Origin: Oceanitalea stevensii
Lineage (GTDB): Bacteria > Actinomycetota > Actinomycetes > Actinomycetales > Actinomycetaceae
Assembly (NCBI RefSeq): GCF_014837105.1
Contig: NZ_JACSPO010000001.1
Coordinates: forward strand, 78,550-142,549
Length of the DNA stretch: 64,000 nucleotides
Direction: 5' to 3'
In this document: positions 37,198-44,904 of the stretch, piece by piece
How the letters are laid out: every line of letters begins with the position of its first letter
How positions within the stretch are numbered: position 1 is the stretch's first letter
The notes under the pieces: model-generated
Databases searched by the model: none
Told to the model about the DNA's origin: nothing
The model's input: the letters and a program-made list of their open reading frames with translations, nothing else
Position numbers and translations under genes: made by a program

Positions 37198-39831
37198 ATG
37201 GCGACCCGTACGACTTCCCCCGCACGGTCCGCCCGGCCCGCCAGGCCGAGCGCGAGCTCGGCCGCGCGCTCCGGAGGACGGTCGAGCCGCGCCCCCAGCC
37301 CGTCACGCCCGCCGTGGCCGGTCCGGGCGGTGCGCGGGCTGTGGTTGGGGATCGCCCACGTCATCGGAGGGACGCTGCGTCGTATGGGAAGTGGTGCCCG
37401 CGGGCTTGACCCGGCACTCCGCAAGGACGGGGTGGCCCTGCTGCTCCTCGCGCTCGCGATCGTCGTCGCGGCGCGTGAGTGGTTCGGCCTCTCCGGCGCG
37501 GCCGGGACCGTCGTCCACGCCGTCACCGCGGGGAGCGTCGGCGTGCTCGCCGTGCTGCTCCCCGTCCCCCTGGTCGTCCTTGCCGTGCGCCTCATGCGCC
37601 ACCCCGAGCGGGGACACGACAACGGCCGGGTAAGCATCGGCGTCGCGATCGCCGTCGTCGCCGTCACCGGCATCATCCACGTCGCCAAGGGCGTGCCGAG
37701 CGCCACGCAGGAGTTCGCGGCCGTGCAGGACGCCGGCGGCGTCGTCGGCTGGCTCGTCGGCACCCCGCTCACCGTGCTCCTCAGCGAGTGGGTCGCCATC
37801 CCGGTGCTCGTCCTGCTCGCCTTCTTCTCCCTCCTCATCATCACCGCCACCCCGGTGGCCGCGATCCCGCGCAAGCTGCGGGGCCTCACGGGCCGCCACG
37901 ACGACGACGCCCCCGCGGCACCCCAGGAGGACGATGTCGCCGCCGCGCGTCCGCCACGTCCCCGCCGTCGCCGCGCGCCGAAGGCGGACACCGAGGTCGT
38001 GCCCGGCGAGTACGCCGCCGACGAGGCCTATGCGCGCGCCGCCGAGACGGCGGCCGCCGCCGAGGAGACGACCGTCCTGCCCGAGCCGGGCCGCAAGCGC
38101 GCCCCTCGCAAGAAGGCCGTCGCACAGGAGCAGGAGCCGGAGCCGCAGGACGAGCTGCTCGCGCCGCCAACCGAGCCGCTGCCCGCACGCGCCGAGCAGC
38201 TCGAGCTCAGCCCCGACATCGTCTACCAGCTCCCCGCCGACGACGTGCTCGTCAAGGGCGCTCCGCACAAGCTGCGCTCCGCCGCCAACGACCGCGTCGT
38301 CGAGGCGCTGAGCAACGTCCTCGAGCAGTTCGAGATCAACGCCAAGGTCACCGGCTTCTCCCGCGGCCCGACGGTCACCCGCTACGAGGTCGAGCTCGGG
38401 TCCGGCACGAAGGTCGAGCGGGTCACGGCGCTGAGCAAGAACATCGCCTACGCCGTCGCCAGCGCCGACGTCCGCATCCTGTCCCCGATCCCCGGCAAGT
38501 CCGCGATCGGCATCGAGATCCCGAACGCCGACCGGGAGACCGTCTCCCTGGGTGACGTCCTGCGGTCCTCCGTCGCCCGCCGCAGCGAGCACCCCCTCGT
38601 CATGGGCGTGGGCAAGGACGTCGAGGGCGGCTACGTCGTCGCGAACCTCGCGAAGATGCCGCACCTGCTCGTCGCCGGCGCGACCGGCGCCGGAAAGTCG
38701 AGCTTCGTCAACTCGATGATCACCTCGATCATGATGCGTGCCACCCCCGAGGAGGTGCGCATGGTGCTCGTCGACCCCAAGCGGGTGGAGCTGACGATCT
38801 ACGAGGGCATCCCGCACCTCATCACCCCGATCATCACGAACCCCAAGAAGGCCGCCGAGGCGCTGGAGTGGGTGGTGCGGGAGATGGACGCGCGCTACGA
38901 CGACCTCGCCGCCTTCGGCTACAAGCACATCGACGACTTCAACGCCGGGGTGCGCGCCGGCAAGGTCAAGCCGCTGCCCGGCAGCGAGCGTAAGATCTCG
39001 ACCTACCCCTACCTCCTCGTCGTCGTCGACGAGCTCGCCGACCTCATGATGGTCGCCCCGCGCGACGTCGAGGCCTCGGTCCAGCGCATCACCCAGCTCG
39101 CCCGCGCGGCCGGCATCCACCTCGTGCTCGCCACGCAGCGCCCGAGCGTCGACGTCGTCACCGGGCTCATCAAGGCGAACGTGCCCTCGCGGCTCGCCTT
39201 CGCGACGTCGTCGCTGGCCGACTCGCGGGTCGTCCTCGACCAGCCCGGCGCCGAGAAGCTCATCGGCCAGGGCGACGCGCTGTTCCTGCCGATGGGCGCG
39301 CCCAAGCCGATGCGTGTCCAGGGTGCCTGGGTCACGGAGTCGGAGATCCACGCCGTCGTCGAGCACGTCAAGACGCAGCTGCAGCCGAGCTACCGCGAGG
39401 ACGTCGTCGTCGCGGCCGCGAAGAAGCAGGTCGACGAGGACATCGGCGACGACCTCGACCTCCTGCTCCAGGCGGCCGAGCTCGTCGTCAGCTCCCAGTT
39501 CGGCTCGACGTCGATGCTCCAGCGCAAGCTGCGGGTCGGCTTCGCCAAGGCCGGCCGCCTCATGGACCTCCTCGAGTCGCGGGAGATCGTCGGCCCGTCC
39601 GAGGGCTCCAAGGCGCGTGACGTGCTCGTCCAGCCGGACGACCTGCCCGGCACGCTGGCGATGCTCCGTGGGGAGACGCCGGCGCCGTCGGGGGAGGACG
39701 TCCCCTACGACGTCGCCGCCGAGGTGGACGCCACCACGGTGCTGCCCACCGGGGACGCGGAGGTCGTCGAGGACTACTACGACGACGACGCCCCCTCCGA
39801 CGAGGACGCCTGGAACCTCACCAACCGCTGA
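37198..39831 (+). CDS. ftsK: DNA translocase FtsK/SpoIIIE
   Basis: Septal DNA pump that clears and aligns the terminus region during division. The 877-residue product has a basic N-terminal tail and four hydrophobic segments within residues 75-225. A Pro/Ala/Glu-rich linker of about 110 residues follows, then the motor domain with Walker [10 protein letters not shown] near residue 495, Walker B in [14 protein letters not shown], and [21 protein letters not shown]. The C-terminal gamma domain ([24 protein letters not shown] helices) reads the KOPS/SRS sequences. ATG after CTTGGAGGACACAC. The linker is shorter than in E. coli FtsK, as usual for the SpoIIIE type. Confidence 0.95.
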   Translation: MATRTTSPARSARPARPSASSAARSGGRSSRAPSPSRPPWPVRAVRGLWLGIAHVIGGTLRRMGSGARGLDPALRKDGVALLLLALAIVVAAREWFGLSGAAGTVVHAVTAGSVGVLAVLLPVPLVVLAVRLMRHPERGHDNGRVSIGVAIAVVAVTGIIHVAKGVPSATQEFAAVQDAGGVVGWLVGTPLTVLLSEWVAIPVLVLLAFFSLLIITATPVAAIPRKLRGLTGRHDDDAPAAPQEDDVAAARPPRPRRRRAPKADTEVVPGEYAADEAYARAAETAAAAEETTVLPEPGRKRAPRKKAVAQEQEPEPQDELLAPPTEPLPARAEQLELSPDIVYQLPADDVLVKGAPHKLRSAANDRVVEALSNVLEQFEINAKVTGFSRGPTVTRYEVELGSGTKVERVTALSKNIAYAVASADVRILSPIPGKSAIGIEIPNADRETVSLGDVLRSSVARRSEHPLVMGVGKDVEGGYVVANLAKMPHLLVAGATGAGKSSFVNSMITSIMMRATPEEVRMVLVDPKRVELTIYEGIPHLITPIITNPKKAAEALEWVVREMDARYDDLAAFGYKHIDDFNAGVRAGKVKPLPGSERKISTYPYLLVVVDELADLMMVAPRDVEASVQRITQLARAAGIHLVLATQRPSVDVVTGLIKANVPSRLAFATSSLADSRVVLDQPGAEKLIGQGDALFLPMGAPKPMRVQGAWVTESEIHAVVEHVKTQLQPSYREDVVVAAAKKQVDEDIGDDLDLLLQAAELVVSSQFGSTSMLQRKLRVGFAKAGRLMDLLESREIVGPSEGSKARDVLVQPDDLPGTLAMLRGETPAPSGEDVPYDVAAEVDATTVLPTGDAEVVEDYYDDDAPSDEDAWNLTNR

Positions 39832-39890
39832 CCCAGCCTTCCCGCGGGAGCTGAGCTGTGACGCCTTCCTCACGCCGCGCCGCCCCTCTC

Positions 39891-40326
39891 GCGCCGAGCG
39901 CTGAGTTGTTACCCCCGTCGCGGCGCCCCGGCCCCGTTCGCGCCGAGCCAGCCCTCTCGCGCCGAGCCAGCCCTCTCGCGCCGAGCGCTGAGTTGTTACC
40001 CCTCGCGCCGAGCCAGCCCTCTTGCGCCGAGCGCTGAGTTATTACCCCTCGCGCCGAGCCAGCCCTCTTGCGCCGAGCGCTGAGTTGTTACCCCTCGCGC
40101 GGAACCGCGATGCGCCGCGCCGAGACGTGCACTGTCGGGAACAAGTCAGCGCTCGGCGACGGGGTGTGGCGGTAACAACTCAGCGCTCGGCGACAGGGGG
40201 TGACGGGAACAAGTCAGCGCTCGGCGATGGGGTGTCTGGAACAACTCAGCGCTCGGCGATGGGGTGTGGCAGGAGCAAGTCAGCGCTCGGCAACAAGGGG
40301 TGTCTGGAACAACTCAGCGCTCGGTG
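39891..40326. repeat. convergent intergenic repeat array (4 forward, 6 reverse copies)
   Basis: Forward copies of GCCGAGCGCTGAGTTGTTAC (one has ATTAC) lie at about 39891, 39978, 40024 and 40070. The last three are exactly 46 bases apart and are separated by half-copies reading GCGCCGAGCCAGCCCTCT. After a 43-base spacer, six reverse copies start near 40138, 40171, 40205, 40238, 40272 and 40306, at 33-34 base periods, mostly alternating between ACAAGTCAGCGCTCGGC and ACAACTCAGCGCTCGGC. A degenerate copy may lie at 39847. The array occupies the 511-base gap between convergent ftsK and the CapA-type gene. No gene is seen in it. Confidence 0.92.
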
Positions 40327-40342
40327 GCAGCGGCTCGGGCGG

Positions 40343-41644
40343 TCAGTCGGTGGGGCGGGGGACGACCGTGGGCGGGGGGCCGGTCGGTTCGGGGGGCTCG
40401 GTGCGCTCGGGGGCCACGTCGCCGACGACGTCGAGCACCTGCTGGTAGCGGCTGGTGATCTGCTGCTCGGACAGGGCCAGGCCCTCCGGGCGCTCCCCGG
40501 CGACGAGGTCGGACAGGACGTGCAGCCGCTGGTCGCCGACGCGGTCCACCGTCACCGCCGTCCACTCCACCGACTCCACCCGGGCCGGCTCGCCGTCGGG
40601 CTTGACGACGTGCGCGAGGGCGAGCAGGCCGGTGGCCGTCTGCGGCACGCAGCACAGCTCGTCTTGGTTGGAGATGAAGTTGCCCAGCCCGTAGGCCACC
40701 CACATCCCCTGGCCGTCGGGTCCACCCGGCAGCCGGTCGATGGGCTGGGGGACGTGCGCGTGGTGACCGAGGACGAGATCGACCTGGCCCGAGTCGGCGA
40801 GGGTCTCGGCGAGGCTCGCCTGGTCGGGGTGCACGACTCCGCTGTACTCGCTGCAGCAGTGGATGCTCGCGACGACGAGGTCCGCCCCCTGCTCCCGCGC
40901 CTCCGTCGCCATCCGCACGAGCCGGTCGGCGTCGATGAGCTCTACCGCCCACGGGCTGTCCGCGGGCACCGGGATGCCGTTGGTGCCGTAGGTCGCGCCG
41001 AGGTGGGCCACGCGGATGGTCTGCCCCTCGCGCTCCAGCTCGTACCACTGCGCGCTGCCCGCCTCCGCCTCGCTGCGAGCGGTGCCCACGTGCCCCAGGC
41101 CCGCGTCGTCGAACACGTCGAGGGTGTGGGTGAGGCCGTCCAGCCCGCGGTCGAGGCTGTGGTTGGTGCCGGTCGAGCACCCGTCCCAGCCGAGGCGGAC
41201 GAGGTCCGCGGCCAGCTCCTCGGGGGCGCCGAACATCGGGTACCCGCTCGGCTCGGTGCCCGACGGCGCGATCGGCACCTCCGCGTTGCACAGCGCGAGA
41301 TCCGCGCCGCGCGTGTACTCCGCGCTGGCCTCGAGCATGGGGACGAAGTCGTAGCCGTCGCCGGTGCGCGCCGTCTCGATGACCGTCGTGTGGGGCAGCA
41401 CGTCGCCGCCGCCGAGGATGGTGAAGCGTGCGTCGGGCCGCGGCTCGGGCGTCGGGCTCGGCGTCGGCGTCGGTGTGGCGGTCGGCTCACTGGTCGCCGT
41501 CGCCGTCGGGGACGGAGCGGCGGCCGGCTGCTCCTGCCAGGGCCGCCAGAGCGCGACGGCGGCGAGGAGACCGACGAGGAGGACGACACCGAGCGCCACC
41601 CAGGGCGCGGTCCGTGGGCGGGCGGGGAGGGCGTGGCGTCCCAT
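40343..41644 (-). CDS. CapA-family poly-gamma-glutamate/capsule-type metallophosphoesterase
   Basis: A 433-residue membrane-anchored protein with one N-terminal helix (residues 13-33), a Pro/Thr/Ser-rich linker, and an extracytoplasmic CapA (PGA_cap) domain: ILGGGDVLPHT near residue 78, LCNAEVPIAP, STGTNHSLDRG, ASIHCCSEYS and the GHHAHVPQP metal motif. No capBC-type genes are near, so a stand-alone role in the envelope is likelier than PGA synthesis. Start ATG 41644 is chosen because a TACTCT hexamer lies seven bases before it. The tail is Pro-rich. Confidence 0.85.
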   Translation of the reverse strand: MGRHALPARPRTAPWVALGVVLLVGLLAAVALWRPWQEQPAAAPSPTATATSEPTATPTPTPSPTPEPRPDARFTILGGGDVLPHTTVIETARTGDGYDFVPMLEASAEYTRGADLALCNAEVPIAPSGTEPSGYPMFGAPEELAADLVRLGWDGCSTGTNHSLDRGLDGLTHTLDVFDDAGLGHVGTARSEAEAGSAQWYELEREGQTIRVAHLGATYGTNGIPVPADSPWAVELIDADRLVRMATEAREQGADLVVASIHCCSEYSGVVHPDQASLAETLADSGQVDLVLGHHAHVPQPIDRLPGGPDGQGMWVAYGLGNFISNQDELCCVPQTATGLLALAHVVKPDGEPARVESVEWTAVTVDRVGDQRLHVLSDLVAGERPEGLALSEQQITSRYQQVLDVVGDVAPERTEPPEPTGPPPTVVPRPTD

Positions 41645-41651
41645 GGCGCCG

Positions 41652-41657
41652 AGAGTA
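41652..41657 (-). promoter_or_regulatory. -10 element of leaderless promoter, CapA-type gene
   Basis: TACTCT on the minus strand, seven bases before ATG 41644. Confidence 0.6.
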
Positions 41658-41692
41658 CTGCGCGGTGGCGGGTACCTCGTCCCGGCGGCCCG

Positions 41693-41698
41693 TACCCT
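41693..41698 (+). promoter_or_regulatory. -10 element of leaderless pgsA promoter
   Basis: TACCCT, seven bases before ATG 41706. Only 35 bases separate it from the divergent -10 of the CapA-type gene. Confidence 0.6.
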
Positions 41699-41705
41699 GG
41701 ACCCC

Positions 41706-42305
41706 ATGTCGACGGAGAGCTCCCCGCACGTCCCGCTGTGGAACCTGGCGAACGTGCTGACGATGGTGCGCGTGGCACTCGTGCCCGTCTTCGCCGTCCT
41801 CATGCTCGGGGACTCCACCGCCTCGCGGGTCGCGGCCACCGTCGTCTTCCTCGCCGCCGCGGCCACCGACAAGCTCGACGGTCACATCGCCCGCAGCCGC
41901 GGCCTGGTGACGAACTTCGGCAAGATCGCCGACCCGATCGCCGACAAGGCCCTCGTCATCGCGGCGCTCCTCCTGCTGTGGACCGAGGGGACGATCCCGT
42001 GGTGGGTGCCCGTCGTCATCATCGTCCGCGAGCTCGGCATCACCGCGCTGCGCTTCGTCATGGTGCGCCGCGCCGTCATGGCCGCCTCCAACGGCGGCAA
42101 GCTCAAGACCGTCCTGCAGATCGTCTTCATCACCGCCTACCTCATCCCGTGGGAGTCCCTGCTGCCGCAGGCGGCGGCCGACGTCCTCCTCGTGTGCGCG
42201 TGGTGGGTCATGCTCCTCGCCGTCCTCGTCACGGTCGTCACGGGCCTGGACTACGTCGTCCGGGCCGTGCGGATCGCCCAGTCCCCGGCCGCCGAGCGCC
42301 GGTGA
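41706..42305 (+). CDS. pgsA: CDP-diacylglycerol-glycerol-3-phosphate 3-phosphatidyltransferase
   Basis: Membrane enzyme making phosphatidylglycerol phosphate from CDP-diacylglycerol. The 199-residue product has the complete CDP-alcohol phosphotransferase motif [18 protein letters not shown] followed by KIADPIADK (DxxDGxxAR-x8-G-x3-D-x3-D) near residue 60, with about five further hydrophobic segments. Start fixed by the leaderless -10. cinA follows with a GTGA overlap and clgR after that, matching the mycobacterial pgsA3-clgR neighbourhood downstream of ftsK. Confidence 0.94.
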   Translation: MSTESSPHVPLWNLANVLTMVRVALVPVFAVLMLGDSTASRVAATVVFLAAAATDKLDGHIARSRGLVTNFGKIADPIADKALVIAALLLLWTEGTIPWWVPVVIIVRELGITALRFVMVRRAVMAASNGGKLKTVLQIVFITAYLIPWESLLPQAAADVLLVCAWWVMLLAVLVTVVTGLDYVVRAVRIAQSPAAERR

Positions 42306-42793
42306 CCGCCGCCGCCGTCGTCGAGCGGCTGCGACGCGCGGGTCTCACCGTCGCGACGGGGGAGTCGCTCACCGGTGGGCTCGTCAGCGCCGCGCTCGTC
42401 GACGTCCCGGGTGCTTCGTGGGCGGTGCGCGGCGGGGTGGTCACCTACGCGACCAGCCTCAAGGCGCAGGTCCTCGGGGTCGAGCAGGCGGTCCTGGACG
42501 ACGGCGGGCCGGTCCAGGCGGAGGTCGCCCGGCAGCTCGCCCTGGGTGCTGCCCGCCTCCTCGGTGCGGACTGCGGCATCGGCACCACGGGCGTGGCCGG
42601 GCCGGGACCGGCCGACGGCGCTGCCGCGGGCACCGTGTTCGTCGCCGCCAGCCTCACCGGCACCGTCCGGGTGCGCCGCCTCGCCGTCGCCGGCACCCGG
42701 CCGCTCGTGAGACGCGCCGCGGTCGGTGCCGCGCTCGCCGTCCTCCTCGGGCTCCTGGAGGACGGGGAACAAACTGCGGCGGCCGCCCGTTGA
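42302..42793 (+). CDS. cinA: CinA C-terminal domain protein (NMN amidohydrolase family)
   Basis: A 163-residue stand-alone version of the CinA/PncC domain that deamidates nicotinamide mononucleotide in pyridine-nucleotide recycling. Diagnostic segments are [19 protein letters not shown] near residue 17, [17 protein letters not shown] near residue 44, [15 protein letters not shown] near residue 97 and GTVFVA. The N-terminal molybdopterin-binding-like domain of full CinA is absent, as is usual in actinobacteria. It overlaps the pgsA stop by four bases. Confidence 0.93.
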   Translation: MTAAAVVERLRRAGLTVATGESLTGGLVSAALVDVPGASWAVRGGVVTYATSLKAQVLGVEQAVLDDGGPVQAEVARQLALGAARLLGADCGIGTTGVAGPGPADGAAAGTVFVAASLTGTVRVRRLAVAGTRPLVRRAAVGAALAVLLGLLEDGEQTAAAAR

Positions 42794-42825
42794 CCAGTGT
42801 GATGACGACGAACAGTGTTCCGGGC

Positions 42826-42839
42826 CGCACCGCGGTGCG
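42826..42839. promoter_or_regulatory. 14-bp palindrome in the clgR upstream region
   Basis: CGCACCGCGGTGCG is a perfect palindrome 117 bases before the clgR start and 62 bases upstream of a TACGGT -10 candidate at 42901. It could be an operator or simply a hairpin after cinA; it does not clearly match published ClgR-box sequences as I know them. Confidence 0.35.
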
Positions 42840-42942
42840 ACCGACACGCCGCCCTGTGGGACGGCGACCCACCCGACCCGCGCCATCGCCCGCGTCAGGG
42901 TACGGTAAGACAACTTTCGGTGAGCGACAGGAGGTGACCCCG

Positions 42943-43251
42943 ATGATCGTCCTACGACGTGAGATCGGTGATGTGCTCCGGACGGTGCGTCAGCACCAGG
43001 GCCGGACGCTGCGTGAGGTCTCCTCCGCGGCCCGTGTGTCCCTCGGCTACCTCAGCGAGGTGGAGCGCGGTCAGAAGGAGGCGTCCTCCGAGCTGCTCGC
43101 CTCCATCTGCACCGCTCTCAACATCCCGATGTCCTTCGTCCTGCGCAAGGTCAGTGACCGCATCGCAGTGGCCGAGGGCGTCCACGTCCCCGACACCGTG
43201 CCCGAGGAGCTCGTCTCCTCCCTCCGCGAGGAGCTCGCAGGCGTGGCCTGA
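42943..43251 (+). CDS. clgR: ClgR-like helix-turn-helix regulator (clp gene regulator)
   Basis: A 102-residue XRE-type DNA-binding protein. The HTH covers about residues 6-60: [41 protein letters not shown]. Actinobacterial ClgR activates clpP and other proteostasis genes and is itself a Clp substrate. The C-terminal EELAGVA end with small hydrophobic residues fits Clp recognition, although that is inference. Synteny pgsA-cinA-clgR supports the assignment. The start has an unusually perfect ribosome-binding site, AGGAGGTGA at 42929-42937. Confidence 0.9.
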   Translation: MIVLRREIGDVLRTVRQHQGRTLREVSSAARVSLGYLSEVERGQKEASSELLASICTALNIPMSFVLRKVSDRIAVAEGVHVPDTVPEELVSSLREELAGVA

Positions 43252-43259
43252 CCTCGCAC

Positions 43260-43298
43260 CACACGTGAGCCCCCGGCTGGTCCGGGGGCTCACGTGTG
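43260..43298. terminator. bidirectional terminator hairpin, clgR / membrane protein gene
   Basis: A perfect 17-bp stem (43260-43276 with 43282-43298, inner CCCCCGG/CCGGGGG) closes a CTGGT loop between two convergent genes. No U-tract on either strand. Confidence 0.75.
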
Positions 43299-43324
43299 CG
43301 TGGACCCGGCCGGCGTGCGAGGGC

Positions 43325-44029
43325 TCAGCCGGCGCTGCCCGCTGCCCGGCGCCACGGTCGTGCGACCCAGACCCCACCCGCCGCCACCACGCCGGCCCCC
43401 ACGGCCGCGGCGACGAGCAGCCACCCGCGCCCCTCCTGCTCGGGCTCGCCGCCGCCGCCGACCAGCCCCTCGAGCTGCGCGGCGAGCGACTCCGAGAAGG
43501 CGGCCAACGGCGCAGTCCGTGGCCCCTCGAAGAAGCCCGGGACGAGCGTCGTCACCTCCTCGTCGCGGATCGCGAAGAACGCACCGAGCAGGGGCTCCTC
43601 GACGACGAGGGACCCGGCCGGCAGCGGGGCCAGAGCCGCAGCCAGCTCCGCGTGGTCGTCGACGCTGGCGAGGGCCACCTCGCCGTCCACGCGCCAGGCT
43701 ACGAGCGTCCCCGCCGCAGTGCCGTCCCGGCTGTACGCGGCCACCCACTCCTCCCGTGGCACGACCGGGTGTGGCTCCGGCTCGCCGGTGCGCACGGACT
43801 CGCTCCACAGGTGCAGCGGGAACGCACCACCGACCGCTGCCCGACCGGCGGCCTCCACGTCCAGGCCTTCGGCCGCGGTCGTGGCCGCCGTGCCGCCGTG
43901 GGCGGCGAACCAGGCGGCGACGTCGTCGGGGACGGGGGGTGTGTCCGCCCCGGGGGTGGCGAGGAGGCCGAGCAGCACCCCGGCCAGGAGCGGGCCGAGC
44001 GTGAGCAGTGCGGGGCGGGCCATCGTCAT
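43325..44029 (-). CDS. membrane protein of unknown function
   Basis: A 234-residue protein I do not recognise. It has a hydrophobic N-terminal segment (residues 7-24) that can act as signal or anchor, an extracytoplasmic-looking middle of about 170 residues, and one C-terminal helix (about 203-222) followed by a short Arg-rich cytoplasmic tail. The middle has motifs FPLHLWSESVRTG and LVVEEPLLGAFFAIRDEEVTT; the overall layout resembles TPM-domain-like or small sensor proteins but no signature proves it. GGAGG lies five bases before ATG, and a perfect 16-base palindrome overlaps the upstream side of that site. No sortase motif. Confidence 0.6.
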   Translation of the reverse strand: MTMARPALLTLGPLLAGVLLGLLATPGADTPPVPDDVAAWFAAHGGTAATTAAEGLDVEAAGRAAVGGAFPLHLWSESVRTGEPEPHPVVPREEWVAAYSRDGTAAGTLVAWRVDGEVALASVDDHAELAAALAPLPAGSLVVEEPLLGAFFAIRDEEVTTLVPGFFEGPRTAPLAAFSESLAAQLEGLVGGGGEPEQEGRGWLLVAAAVGAGVVAAGGVWVARPWRRAAGSAG

Positions 44030-44038
44030 CAGGACCTC

Positions 44039-44054
44039 CGATCACCGGTGATCG
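44039..44054. promoter_or_regulatory. 16-bp perfect palindrome upstream of the membrane protein gene
   Basis: CGATCACCGGTGATCG begins 10 bases before the ATG and abuts the GGAGG ribosome-binding site on the minus strand. A dimeric repressor site or an mRNA hairpin that hides the ribosome-binding site would both fit. Confidence 0.45.
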
Positions 44055-44124
44055 CCAGCATGCCAGGGCGACGTCCACCGGGGATGCTTCGGTGGCAACG
44101 AACCTGTCTCGGTTCGGGATGCTC

Positions 44125-44904
44125 CTACGCGGGCTGGCAGCGCGGGCAGAAGAACGCCGGCCGCTCCTGGCCGGGCGGGCCGACCTTGATCTCGACGATC
44201 GGCGTCCCGCAGCGCCGGCACGGGCGCCCGCGCCGTCCATGGACGTGCTTGTCGCGTCCCGGCCCGGTCTCCCCGGTGGCCGTGGGGAGCGGGGCGTCGG
44301 CCGAGCGCAGCATGAGGTGGCGCGCGGTCGCGCACACCGGCTCGGTGACGTCCCGGGCGGGCCGCAGCGGGTGGACGTGGTGGGCCCAGAGGGACTCGGC
44401 GAGGTAGAGGGTGCCGATGCCGGCGACGACGGTCTGGTCGAGGAGGACGGCACCGATCGGGCGCTCTCCCTGGGCCCGGACCCGCTCGCCGCAGTCCTCG
44501 AGGTCGACGTCGTCGGCGAGGAGGTCCGGTCCGAGGTGCCCGACGACGAGGTGCTCGTCCCGGGTACGGACGAGGTCGACCATGCCGAGCAGCCGACCGA
44601 TGCACGTCCACCGCTCGGTGCCGAGCACGGCCCGTACGCGGTGGGCGCGGTCTGCTCCGCGCTCCTCACCGGCGCGGGTGATCCACCAGCTGCCGTCCAT
44701 GCGGAGGTGGGTGTGCAGGGTGCGGCCGTCGTCGAGGCGGGTGAGCAGGTGCTTGCCCACCGGGTGGTTGCCGAGGACGACGGCGCCCGCGAGGTCGGTG
44801 TCGCCCAGCCGTCCCCAGCGCAGCTCCCCGCGCACGAGCCGCTGACCGGCCAGCGCGGCGTCCATCCGGCGGGCGACGCGCAGGACGATGTCACCCTCGG
44901 GCAC
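44125..44904 (-). CDS. nei: endonuclease VIII-type DNA glycosylase (Nei/Fpg family)
   Basis: Base-excision repair glycosylase/lyase for oxidised bases. The 259-residue product begins PEGD after Met, placing it in the Nei rather than the Fpg (PELPE) branch, with catalytic Pro2 and Glu3. It has the H2TH region with LLDQTVVAGIGTLYLAESLW near residue 152 and a C-terminal zinc finger with CRRCG and CPRC cysteine pairs. The GTG start lies 14 bases inside the lhr 3' end, so lhr and nei form one repair operon. Confidence 0.93.
   Translation of the reverse strand: MPEGDIVLRVARRMDAALAGQRLVRGELRWGRLGDTDLAGAVVLGNHPVGKHLLTRLDDGRTLHTHLRMDGSWWITRAGEERGADRAHRVRAVLGTERWTCIGRLLGMVDLVRTRDEHLVVGHLGPDLLADDVDLEDCGERVRAQGERPIGAVLLDQTVVAGIGTLYLAESLWAHHVHPLRPARDVTEPVCATARHLMLRSADAPLPTATGETGPGRDKHVHGRRGRPCRRCGTPIVEIKVGPPGQERPAFFCPRCQPA

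Noticed and set aside
42810..42820. GAACAGTGTTC as a second SOS box upstream of clgR
   Set aside because: The half-sites are separated by three bases, whereas the LexA consensus GAAC-N4-GTTC needs four as in the recA site.
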